From an uncultured Desulfobacter sp. (lineage in GTDB: Bacteria > Desulfobacterota > Desulfobacteria > Desulfobacterales > Desulfobacteraceae), in assembly GCF_963677125.1 (NCBI RefSeq), contig NZ_OY781882.1:4734501-4798500 (forward strand): a stretch of DNA of 64,000 bases, written 5' to 3'. Shown here piece after piece: positions 8,179 through 15,382 of the stretch. The translations under genes were made by a program, and so were the position numbers. The notes beneath the pieces are model-generated. The model was not told where the DNA came from. It did not search any database and was given only the letters and a program-made list of their open reading frames with translations. How positions within the stretch are numbered: the stretch's first letter is position 1; the number at the start of each line of letters is the position of its first letter.

Positions 8179-9348
8179 TTATTTAGCATGCCATTCAGGC
8201 AGGCAGATCGTAAACGTGGTGCCCTGTCCGGGTTCTGAATCCACATGGATGCTGCCTGACAGTCCGGTCATGATCTTGTGCACCACAAACAGCCCAAGTC
8301 CGGTGCCGGATTCATTTTCAGACACATTGGGCTTGGTGGTGAAAAAAGGATCAAATATTTTTTCCATATTTTCCGGTGTAATGCCGCTGCCGTTATCCCG
8401 GACTTCAAGGCAGACCGTTTGATCCTCCCGGTAAAGGGAAAGCCAAATCTGCCCGCCGGTCTCCACGGCATCCACCGCGTTTTCTAATAGATTGATCAAT
8501 ACCTGGCGTGCCTGGAACGGATCGGTGTGCATCAGCATCTGATGTTCAGGCTCGGTATCCCATTGTACCGTTACCTTTTTAGCCTGTGTTTTCTGTTTGA
8601 TCAACACCACGGTATCCTCGGTAAGCTGACGGATATCCACCGGGGTGAGTTCATGACCGTGTTTGCGCACATAGCCCAGCAGCTGGTGCGTGATCCGCCT
8701 GGCCCTGTCCACGCTTTTTTCTATTTTTTCAAGTCCTTTGAAAAGCATTTCCTTTTCTGAAAGCTGGTCCGATTTCTCCAGCACCATGCGCATGAATCCG
8801 GCTGACTCCTTGATAATGGCCAACGGGTTGTTGATTTCATGGGCAATGCCTGTGGACATGGTGCCAAGGGAGGCTAAACGCTGGGTGTGAATCATGCGTT
8901 TTTCCAGACGCCGCCTGAAGATTTTATCCCGTTCCCGGGCTGCTTCCAGGCGTTTGAGTTCCCAGGCCTGACGGATTTTTCCGGCCAGGTGGTCGATCTC
9001 AATGGGTTTGGACAGGTAGTCAAAGGCACCGGCCTTGATCCCTTCGACCCCTTCAGTTACCGCAGCGTTTCCGGTCAGGAAAATTACCTGCAGGCCCGGG
9101 TGGTACTTGTTGATGGCCTTAAAGGTCTCTATCCCAGACATACCGGGCATCTTCATATCCAGCACCACCACATCAGCTTCATTGGCACCAAGATATTCCA
9201 GGCAGGATGCCCCGTCCGGCGCCTGGTTGACAACCATATTTCGTCGCTCCAGACGCCGGGCAATGGCTTTTCTAAAGCTGTCTTCATCATCTACCAGCAG
9301 CACACGGACAACTTTGCCGGTATCATTTTCTAAGGTATTGATTTCCAT
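8179..9348 (-). CDS. Soluble hybrid kinase with N-terminal receiver (REC-HisKA-HATPase)
   Basis: A 389-residue cytoplasmic protein with its receiver first (about 10-130; phospho-acceptor in DVVVLDMKMPGMSG, lysine in DYLSKPIE). The kinase core follows (about 160-389): the H box is TGIAHEINNPLAIIKE, the N box NLLENAVDA, then DNGSGITPEN and GTGLGLFVV. No membrane segment or sensor domain is seen, so its input is probably phosphorylation of its own receiver or a partner protein. The order REC-kinase suggests an intermediate of a phosphorelay. The nearest Shine-Dalgarno sequence (AGGAGG, just after the transporter stop) is about 15 nt before the ATG, which is long, and an in-frame stop prevents a more upstream start. 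Confidence 0.94.
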   Translation of the reverse strand: MEINTLENDTGKVVRVLLVDDEDSFRKAIARRLERRNMVVNQAPDGASCLEYLGANEADVVVLDMKMPGMSGIETFKAINKYHPGLQVIFLTGNAAVTEGVEGIKAGAFDYLSKPIEIDHLAGKIRQAWELKRLEAARERDKIFRRRLEKRMIHTQRLASLGTMSTGIAHEINNPLAIIKESAGFMRMVLEKSDQLSEKEMLFKGLEKIEKSVDRARRITHQLLGYVRKHGHELTPVDIRQLTEDTVVLIKQKTQAKKVTVQWDTEPEHQMLMHTDPFQARQVLINLLENAVDAVETGGQIWLSLYREDQTVCLEVRDNGSGITPENMEKIFDPFFTTKPNVSENESGTGLGLFVVHKIMTGLSGSIHVDSEPGQGTTFTICLPEWHAK

Positions 9349-9367
9349 CAGGTTCAGTAAATGCCTC

Positions 9368-10942
9368 CTATATTAGACCCAAAATCTTCCACCATGTACA
9401 TACCACGCCCACCAGGATCAAAAGCAGGGTTGGTGTGGCCACAAGACCCAGTTTAGTCAGATCCGAGGATTTAAAGTACTTGTATGAATAGGCAATAGCA
9501 TTGGGCGGACAACCGATGACCAGCAGCATGGCAAAAGATGTGGCCATACCAAGGCCTAAGGCCAGGATGGTCGGGTTGACGCCTTCTAACTGGGCCATGG
9601 GGATAACAATGGGCAGAATTAACGCCGCTGCCGCCACATTGGCCATGGCATTGGTAACAAGAGCCCCGAATACGGCCACACCCACAAAGAGCACCAGCCA
9701 GCCCTTACCCTGGATCAGCGGGAAGAACAGGTTGGCAAAATAATCCGCAGCCCCGGAGTATCCCATGGCAAGACCTAAAGAAATACCGCCACCGAAAATA
9801 AACAGGGCAGTCCCCCATTCCAGGTTGTCATTGATGTCCCGCCATTTCAAGACACCGAACAGCACCAGGCAGGCCACGCCCACCATACCGGTAATGGAGT
9901 AGTGAAAACCGTGGATGCCCTTGGTGAGCCAGGATACAAAGGAGATGGCAATGATGATCAATGCTTTTTTCTCGGCTGCTGTCATGGGACCTAAATCCTC
10001 ATCAAAATCAGGCAGCTTGAATTTAGGATCGGGCCGGTAAATAAAGTAGGTGACCAACACAGCAACAGGCACACAGATAATGGCTGCCGGCATACAATAC
10101 TTGATCCATTCAAAAAATGTGATTTCAATACCGGTGAACTCCTTTAAAAATGCAGCAGAGACCATGCACCGTCCACCACCCACTAAGGTTCCCATGCCAC
10201 CGCAGGAACAGGCAAAGGGCAGGGACAGCATCATGAATTTTGCTGTATTGGTATTGGGCTCAATACCCACGGCCCGCATCAACGGCAGCATGGTCACAAT
10301 GCCGATGGCACAGGCGGCTGCATCATGCATGAAAGAGGATGAAATCCCCAAACCCATGGCAATGATAAAGGTGAACTTTGTTACGGAATTGCCCGCTTTC
10401 TTAATAATATAATACCCCAGGCGTTTTGTCAGCCCAACTTTGTCCAGGGCAATGGCAAAGATCAGGCAACACATGATGAAAATAACAACCGGATGCATGT
10501 AGGGTGCCCATGCCCCTTTTACATCGGTAATGCCCAGGAAAACAAGGGAGGCGCCAATAAGCACTGCCGTGATTTCAAGGGGAATGGGCTCCACCACAAA
10601 CAAGATGACCAGCACCGCAAGTACGGATAAGAACCGTTTGGCTTTGGGGCTCAATCCATCCACATAATCCACATTAACCTCTGAAAGGCCCATTTCCTTG
10701 GCCTGGTCGGCAAGATACTGCACCCGGGCCTGTTCGGTGCCGGGGGCCTTGGCTGTCAGAATAACCGGTTTTCCCGGTGCTGTTTCCTGGCTTGAAAAAT
10801 ATTGACTAACTGCCCCACTTAACTGGTCTGCACCAGTGCCGGAAAGTTTAAATTTTGTTCCTTCCGGCCTGGGCAGAATAAACACGATTACACCTATCAA
10901 CACTGCTACCACCAGTTTGAATCCGCTCGATTTGAATATCAT
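9368..10942 (-). CDS. DASS/SLC13-family anion:Na+ symporter with N-terminal extracytoplasmic insert
   Basis: A 524-residue multi-pass inner-membrane transporter of the divalent-anion:sodium symporter family, whose members move sulfate, tricarboxylates or C4-dicarboxylates. The usual core (about 95-524) shows the inverted-repeat layout: a first signature SSSFMHDAAACAIG (near 205) and a second VTNAMANVAAAALILPI (near 420). The second resembles the normal sodium-site motif; the first has S-x-x-H-D-A where a Ser-Asn-Thr is common. Unusually, a TM at about 8-25 is followed by roughly 65 soluble residues before the core. The start follows the preceding REC stop codon by 4 nt, and GGAGA overlaps that stop, so the genes are coupled. 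Being wedged among REC and kinase genes, it may import the sensed anion; the substrate is not determinable here. Confidence 0.9.
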   Translation of the reverse strand: MIFKSSGFKLVVAVLIGVIVFILPRPEGTKFKLSGTGADQLSGAVSQYFSSQETAPGKPVILTAKAPGTEQARVQYLADQAKEMGLSEVNVDYVDGLSPKAKRFLSVLAVLVILFVVEPIPLEITAVLIGASLVFLGITDVKGAWAPYMHPVVIFIMCCLIFAIALDKVGLTKRLGYYIIKKAGNSVTKFTFIIAMGLGISSSFMHDAAACAIGIVTMLPLMRAVGIEPNTNTAKFMMLSLPFACSCGGMGTLVGGGRCMVSAAFLKEFTGIEITFFEWIKYCMPAAIICVPVAVLVTYFIYRPDPKFKLPDFDEDLGPMTAAEKKALIIIAISFVSWLTKGIHGFHYSITGMVGVACLVLFGVLKWRDINDNLEWGTALFIFGGGISLGLAMGYSGAADYFANLFFPLIQGKGWLVLFVGVAVFGALVTNAMANVAAAALILPIVIPMAQLEGVNPTILALGLGMATSFAMLLVIGCPPNAIAYSYKYFKSSDLTKLGLVATPTLLLILVGVVCTWWKILGLI

Positions 10943-10946
10943 TGAT

Positions 10947-11348
10947 TTATTTCTCCGTTCTATTGGTTTTGGCCTGCCGTGCCAGGCTGATTTTTTCCAT
11001 TAATTCTTTAAGTTCGCAGGGCTTTGTCAGGTAATCAAAAGCACCTAATGTCATACCGTCCTCTGCGGCTGTTCTCGAACCGTGTCCGGTTAAAATGATC
11101 ACCGGCAGATCCGGGGCCATTTTCTTGACAATTTTCAACACCTCAATGCCGTCCATGTCTTCCATCTTCAGATCCAGGACCATTACATCGAATCTGGCTT
11201 CCCGAAGGGCCCGCAGCGCTTGGGCACCGGAATAGGCTTTGACGGCTTTGATGCCCCGGCGGCCTAGCCGGTTGGTCAGCACATCCACAAATCCTTTTTC
11301 GTCATCCACCAAAAGCAGCCGGGTATGGGGTAAAGGGGTGTCTTTCAT
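10947..11348 (-). CDS. Single-domain response regulator (REC)
   Basis: A 133-residue stand-alone receiver. The acidic pair is in RLLLVDDEKGF, the phospho-acceptor in DVMVLDLKMEDMDG, the switch Thr in VIILTGHGS and the lysine in DYLTKPCE. It differs from its neighbours by the KMEDMDG sequence instead of KMPGMDG after the acceptor, and by a shorter tail. It is coupled to the transporter gene (4-nt gap) and is separated from the next REC gene upstream by a palindromic repeat element, which may change mRNA stability between them. It probably relays or sinks phosphate in the module; no output domain exists. Confidence 0.93.
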   Translation of the reverse strand: MKDTPLPHTRLLLVDDEKGFVDVLTNRLGRRGIKAVKAYSGAQALRALREARFDVMVLDLKMEDMDGIEVLKIVKKMAPDLPVIILTGHGSRTAAEDGMTLGAFDYLTKPCELKELMEKISLARQAKTNRTEK

Positions 11349-11401
11349 TTTTTCTTCTTGCCTTTAAATTGATGTAAAATTTAAGTCCGTAACCAAGAGG
11401 C

Positions 11402-11527
11402 GCGTTTGGATGAAAATTTGCCCAGATGCAAGGCGCAAGGGGATTTGCAACCGGAGCATACTGCAGTATGTGAGGATTGCAAATTTCCGCAGCAACGCCG
11501 CAGGCGGGTGAATTTTCATCCAAACAC
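11402..11527 (+). repeat. Palindromic repeat element, subfamily B, copy 1
   Basis: A 126-bp imperfect palindrome. Its ends, GCGTTTGGATGAAAATT (11402-11418) and AATTTTCATCCAAACAC (11511-11527), are inverted repeats with 16 of 17 positions matching. The internal arms include TTGCCCAGATGCAAGGCGCA, found unchanged in copy 2 at 62.6 kb, and the apex is CATACTGCAGTATG, itself self-complementary. Transcribed, it would fold into one long hairpin. It lies between two REC genes of one operon and its last base touches the stop codon (TAG) of the upstream REC gene, so it is part of the polycistronic message. Confidence 0.85.
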
Positions 11528-11955
11528 TAGACCATGCGGCCTGTGATTTCTTTGGCCCTGGCCTCCATGATTTTTTCCTCGTGTTTGAATTTTTTCGTCG
11601 CCGCCTCTTCAATCTTTGCGATGAGCTCTTCGAGATTACAGGGCTTCATCAGGTAGTCAAATGCGCCGCGTTTCATCCCTTTAATGGCATTGTCAACTGT
11701 GGCATGGCCCGTGAGCATGATCACTTCCACCAGCGGATTTAAGTTTTTAATGGCCTGAAGTGTTTCAAGGCCGTCCATGCCGGGCATCTTCACGTCAAGG
11801 ACCACCACATCCGTGTTGGTGTGTTCAGACATAAAGTTTATGGCTGACTGGCCGTCGTAAACGGCGTCCGCTTTGAGCTCACGTTTTTCGAGCCGTTTAA
11901 TCAAAGTGTCCAGAAAGGCTTTCTCATCATCGACAAATAAAAGTTTCATCTGCAA
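11527..11955 (-). CDS. Single-domain response regulator (REC with helical tail)
   Basis: A 142-residue receiver-only protein following directly after the dCache kinase gene. Acidic pair in KLLFVDDEKAF, phospho-acceptor in DVVVLDVKMPGMDG, switch Thr in VIMLTGHAT and lysine in DYLMKPCN. The tail (about 120-142) is a charged helix. It closely resembles the REC protein at 23515, which holds the same position behind the second dCache kinase; the two are therefore corresponding parts of the two modules. It is probably the direct phosphate acceptor of the kinase at 12025-13785. Its stop codon overlaps the outer end of repeat element B1. Confidence 0.94.
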   Translation of the reverse strand: MQMKLLFVDDEKAFLDTLIKRLEKRELKADAVYDGQSAINFMSEHTNTDVVVLDVKMPGMDGLETLQAIKNLNPLVEVIMLTGHATVDNAIKGMKRGAFDYLMKPCNLEELIAKIEEAATKKFKHEEKIMEARAKEITGRMV

Positions 11956-12024
11956 AGTCTCCCTAAGTGGTTTAAAGGTTAAAAAGTTTTTAAATTTCTT
12001 CTATGCGTTGTTATAAGAGTGAGC

Positions 12025-13785
12025 CTAAGTATGGATAGGCTCGGTCAGCTTATGCGTGTGTCTTGTATTACTTGTTGACGACGTGGCTGTCTTTTGGACA
12101 TCTAAGGGCAACCGGATTAGAAAACAGGTACCTTGGCCCATACGGCTTTCTACTTCAATTATGCCGCCCATTTTCTGAATAATGCCGTAACAGATGGACA
12201 GCCCTAATCCTGTGCCTTTTCCCACGGCCTTGGTGGTGAAAAAAGGATCAAATATCCGGTCCAGGTATTGGGCGGGAATGCCTGGTCCGTTGTCCTCCAC
12301 TTTTATTTCAATCATGTTGTCGTCCTCATCATTGAGTCCGGTTACAATCTCCACGTTGCCGCCGTCTTTACCCATGGCATCAATGGCGTTGTTGGTCAGG
12401 TTCAAAATGACTTGCTGCAGTTCGGAAGGGGAAAATCGGATAAAGGGCAGGTCAGGATCAAGCCGGGTGGAGATGGTAACGTTGTTATATCGTGCCATCT
12501 GGGCAGTGAGTTCAACGATTTCCCGAATGGTGTCATTAATGTCGATATCGGCGACTGTGGCATCACTTTTTCGTGCAAAGCTCAGCAGTTTGTGGGTAAT
12601 GTCCTTGCAGCGCCGCCCCTGGGTTGTGATCTGTTCAATGGCCCGATTAAACTCACTCTTGTTGTCTGAGGTTATCCCGGTCTCTTCTTCAAGAAGATCG
12701 TTCATCCAGCCCGCTTCTTCCACCATGATAGCCACAGGGTTGTTGATTTCATGGGCAATGCCTGCCGCAAGTTCACCAATGGTGGCTAATTTGCCGCTTT
12801 CCACCACCTGCTGGTTCATGGCTTCATTTTTTTTGTCTGCCCTTGCGATGCGTTTGACAAGGTTTTTGGAGAGTGTAAAAGAAACTGACACTATGGCTGC
12901 GCAGCCTAACAGGAATATAATGAGGGTGAGCACTTCGGCCTTCCACATATCCCTTAATGCATCTCCGGCATCCTGGCGGAACACCATGCGCCAATCCACT
13001 GTTTTGAACAGCGCCAGGGCATACAAACACGTGTTGCCTTTGTCATTTTTATGCTTGAGGATGAGTGAATGCTTATCTTTAAAAATGGCTGGATCCGCGA
13101 TAAATGAAGGGACGATTTCCATGGTTCCCGAGCGGGGATGGGTTTGCAGCCGGCCTTGGGCATTGACAATAAATGCCGTACCTGTCCTGCCGATCTGGAC
13201 GTTTTCCACTAAACTGTTAAACGCTGTAAAATTAATGGTGGATCTTAGAATATAGGTTCGGCCCTGGGCCGACAGCTTCACTGCCAGGATAAAATGGGGG
13301 TGGCCGCGAAGTCCTGCAAATACATCGGAAATATAGTATGGGCTGTCCATGGCCTTTAAAAACCAGGTGGCCTCACTGTAATCGGCATTGACAAGGCGAA
13401 AAGGGCCTTCATAAGCAAACTGAATACCGGCTGAATCCACAAGGCCTAGATCCGTAAACACATCTCCATATTCATCTTTGAGTTCAGATAGTTGTGATGT
13501 GAGAAACTGCTGGGCCATATCCGGTTCGGTGGTGGATAACTGCCGGGCCAGGTAGCGGATATTTCCCAGCTTTTCTTTGAGAAAGGTATCGATATTCTGG
13601 GTATGTTTGAGTACAAGTTCCCCGATATGGGCACTGATCTTTTCGGAATAGGCCAGATGAAACCGCCAGCATAGTATGCCTACGGTGAGCATCATGGGGA
13701 TAATGGAAACCAGCAGGATACGAATTCTGATATTCCGGGTCAGTACCTGATAAAATTCTTTTCTGTCAGCAATCGGTTCATTCAT
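12025..13785 (-). CDS. Membrane histidine kinase with dCache-type sensor (module 1)
   Basis: A 586-residue sensor kinase. TM1 is at about 24-43 and TM2 at about 285-307; between them some 240 extracytoplasmic residues look like a dCache domain (features such as DLGLVDSAGIQFAYEGPF, YYISDVFAG and GRTGTAFIVNAQG), a ligand-binding fold for small organic acids or amino acids. The HisKA motif is AAGIAHEINNPVAIM with the phospho-accepting His; N box NLTNNAIDAMG, G1 DNGPGIPAQY and G2 GTGLGLSICYG follow. AGGAG precedes the ATG. It heads module 1 and is followed by a REC gene. A sigma-54-like promoter and a palindromic upstream element lie 60-180 nt ahead of it. It is a paralogue of the kinase at 23982. 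Confidence 0.95.
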   Translation of the reverse strand: MNEPIADRKEFYQVLTRNIRIRILLVSIIPMMLTVGILCWRFHLAYSEKISAHIGELVLKHTQNIDTFLKEKLGNIRYLARQLSTTEPDMAQQFLTSQLSELKDEYGDVFTDLGLVDSAGIQFAYEGPFRLVNADYSEATWFLKAMDSPYYISDVFAGLRGHPHFILAVKLSAQGRTYILRSTINFTAFNSLVENVQIGRTGTAFIVNAQGRLQTHPRSGTMEIVPSFIADPAIFKDKHSLILKHKNDKGNTCLYALALFKTVDWRMVFRQDAGDALRDMWKAEVLTLIIFLLGCAAIVSVSFTLSKNLVKRIARADKKNEAMNQQVVESGKLATIGELAAGIAHEINNPVAIMVEEAGWMNDLLEEETGITSDNKSEFNRAIEQITTQGRRCKDITHKLLSFARKSDATVADIDINDTIREIVELTAQMARYNNVTISTRLDPDLPFIRFSPSELQQVILNLTNNAIDAMGKDGGNVEIVTGLNDEDDNMIEIKVEDNGPGIPAQYLDRIFDPFFTTKAVGKGTGLGLSICYGIIQKMGGIIEVESRMGQGTCFLIRLPLDVQKTATSSTSNTRHTHKLTEPIHT

Positions 13786-13844
13786 AATATCTATGACTCC
13801 TGTGAGGCCGTTTCATCCGGCTTACGTGTTTAAACACAGAAATA

Positions 13845-13859
13845 TCAAGATATATGCCA
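13845..13859 (-). promoter_or_regulatory. Candidate sigma-54 promoter of module 1
   Basis: Minus-strand TGGCATATATCTTGA has the -24 GG, ten bases, then GA in place of the usual -12 GC. It lies about 60 nt before the kinase ATG, the same distance as the better sigma-54 site of module 2, which also reads GGCAT-N5-TTG. Because the -12 element is imperfect this is tentative. Confidence 0.4.
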
Positions 13860-13914
13860 GCTGAAGAAAAGTGCTGGAAATAGAAGGTAATAACTTGAAA
13901 TGATACAATAATTT

Positions 13915-13963
13915 AAAAAACGTGACAGGTGGTCAAAAAGGCTGCCACCTGTCACGTTTTTTT
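13915..13963. terminator. Bidirectional terminator hairpin, possibly also an upstream activator site
   Basis: CGTGACAGGTGG (13921-13932) and CCACCTGTCACG (13945-13956) are perfect inverted repeats, with an A-run before and a T-run after, so it can terminate transcripts from either side. It lies 46 nt after the msrAB stop codon, which it probably ends. It is also 60-100 nt upstream of the sigma-54-like promoter of the kinase gene, a normal place for an NtrC-type enhancer. The segments GACAGGTG and AAAAGGCTG-N-CAC-N-TG recur upstream of the second module. Confidence 0.75.
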
Positions 13964-14008
13964 ACAGTATGTAAAGAACTATTGCGATGTCACCCTAAAT
14001 GGCGGGGG

Positions 14009-15064
14009 TTATTGGGGGATTGCTCCTTTCAAAAACAGTCTTTCCAAATCCTGGTATCCATACTGCTTAAGTTCTTGTCTGGGAATAAATTTCAACGCGG
14101 CCGAATTAATGCAGTATCTTAGGCCGGTGGGATCGGGGCCATCGTCAAACACGTGCCCTAAATGGGCATTGGAGGTTTTACTTCTAACTTCCGTGCGCTG
14201 CACGAAAAGGAGGGTATCCTCTTTTTCAATAATCTGTTCCTCCTGGATGGGCCGGGTAAAGCTGGGCCATCCGCAGCCGGAATCAAATTTATCTGTTGAC
14301 GAGAACAAAGGCGTTCCCGAGATCACATCGACGTAAATGCCCTCCTGATCGTTGTCCCAGAACTCGTTTGTAAAGGGGGGTTCTGTAGCATTTTCACGGG
14401 TGACCTTGTATTGGATGGGGGAAAGCTGTTTTTTCAATGTTTCATTATCCGGAATAGTTGGTGTCAGGTTTTTTTGCTCTGTTTGGGTTTCTGTGGGGCC
14501 TTTTTCCGGACTAATTTGGTCAAAAATTTCCAAGTTTTTTTTATTCCATACCCGGTTGACAAAAGACTGTCGACCCGACCCGAGGCTGTAATATTTGTAC
14601 TGGATGGCATTTTTTTTATGGTAATCCTGATGGTATTCTTCGGCTGGGAAAAATTCAACCGCCTCCTGGACCTGGGTGACAACGGCCTTGTCAAACATTT
14701 TTGATTTATCAATCTGCTGGATCACCGCAAGGGCCAGTTGTTTTTGTTCTTCGTTATGATAGAAAACGGCAGATCGGTACTGACTGCCGCGGTCCAAAAA
14801 AGATCCGGCTTCATCGGTGGGGTCAATCCGGCTGAAAAATATTTTCAAAAGGTCTTGGTATGTAATGATTTTTGGGTCAAAATGCACCTGGACCACTTCA
14901 GCATGGCCCGTTTGTCCGGTGCACACAAGTTCGTAACTGGGATTGTCCACATCCCCACCCATGTATCCGGAAACGACTTGTTCAATTCCTTCTGTATTAT
15001 CAAATGCTGATGCGATGCACCAGAAACACCCGCCGGCAAAGGTTGCTGTGTTGAGCTGATTCAT
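14009..15064 (-). CDS. msrAB: Bifunctional peptide methionine sulfoxide reductase MsrA-MsrB
   Basis: A 351-residue fusion that reduces both stereoisomers of methionine sulfoxide in proteins. The MsrA part (about 1-160) has the catalytic GGCFWC motif at residues 11-16. The MsrB part (about 205-340) has the zinc/active-region CGWPSF, then RTEVRS and the catalytic region RYCINSAALKF. MsrB zinc ligands are not complete to my eye: the first CxxC pair is not evident, as in several bacterial MsrBs without zinc. No signal peptide is seen, so it acts in the cytoplasm. AAAGGA is 8 nt before the ATG. It is monocistronic, between the two signalling modules, and is followed by a terminator hairpin. Confidence 0.95.
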   Translation of the reverse strand: MNQLNTATFAGGCFWCIASAFDNTEGIEQVVSGYMGGDVDNPSYELVCTGQTGHAEVVQVHFDPKIITYQDLLKIFFSRIDPTDEAGSFLDRGSQYRSAVFYHNEEQKQLALAVIQQIDKSKMFDKAVVTQVQEAVEFFPAEEYHQDYHKKNAIQYKYYSLGSGRQSFVNRVWNKKNLEIFDQISPEKGPTETQTEQKNLTPTIPDNETLKKQLSPIQYKVTRENATEPPFTNEFWDNDQEGIYVDVISGTPLFSSTDKFDSGCGWPSFTRPIQEEQIIEKEDTLLFVQRTEVRSKTSNAHLGHVFDDGPDPTGLRYCINSAALKFIPRQELKQYGYQDLERLFLKGAIPQ

Positions 15065-15300
15065 ATGTGTGTTCCTTTCCCTTAAGCTGGCTGTCGCCTG
15101 TTAATATCAATTTTGTGCATTCCTTATGCTCAGCAGGATGGGTACCGCAATGAAAATCGTTTTACCCTGCCTTCTTTATTAAGCCTAAGCTTATTTTAAA
15201 TGATTAGCACTTTTCAGAGCAGGGCAAGGGGGCAGATGATAAAATCAGGGGGGCGCATGGGGAAATATATTTCGATCAGATAATTTTGAAATTTAATTTA

Positions 15301-15367
15301 CCACGAAGAACACGAAACGCACGAAGATATTAATCCCCAAACTTCGCGCGCTTCGTGTTTTGCGTGG
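15301..15367. repeat. Imperfect palindromic repeat (CACGAAG type)
   Basis: The arms 15301-15326 (CCACGAAGAACACGAAACGC, then ACGAAG) and 15342-15367 match as reverse complements at 22 of 26 positions, with a 15-nt loop. Related CACGAAG-rich palindromes are common as dispersed intergenic elements in diverse bacteria. It lies 16-82 nt after the stop codon of the Pat-like gene and may stabilise its 3' end or stop transcription. The rest of the 318-bp gap (15065-15382) holds the msrAB leader and no gene. Confidence 0.65.
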
Positions 15368-15382
15368 TGGAGAATTATACGT

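Noticed and set aside
12194..13255. A 353-codon plus-strand frame opposite the module 1 kinase
   Set aside because: Ser/Met-rich antisense translation of a gene with all kinase boxes intact.
15301..15367. CRISPR-like or att-like repeat
   Set aside because: It is a single palindrome without regular spacing or spacers; a dispersed intergenic palindrome is the simpler reading.
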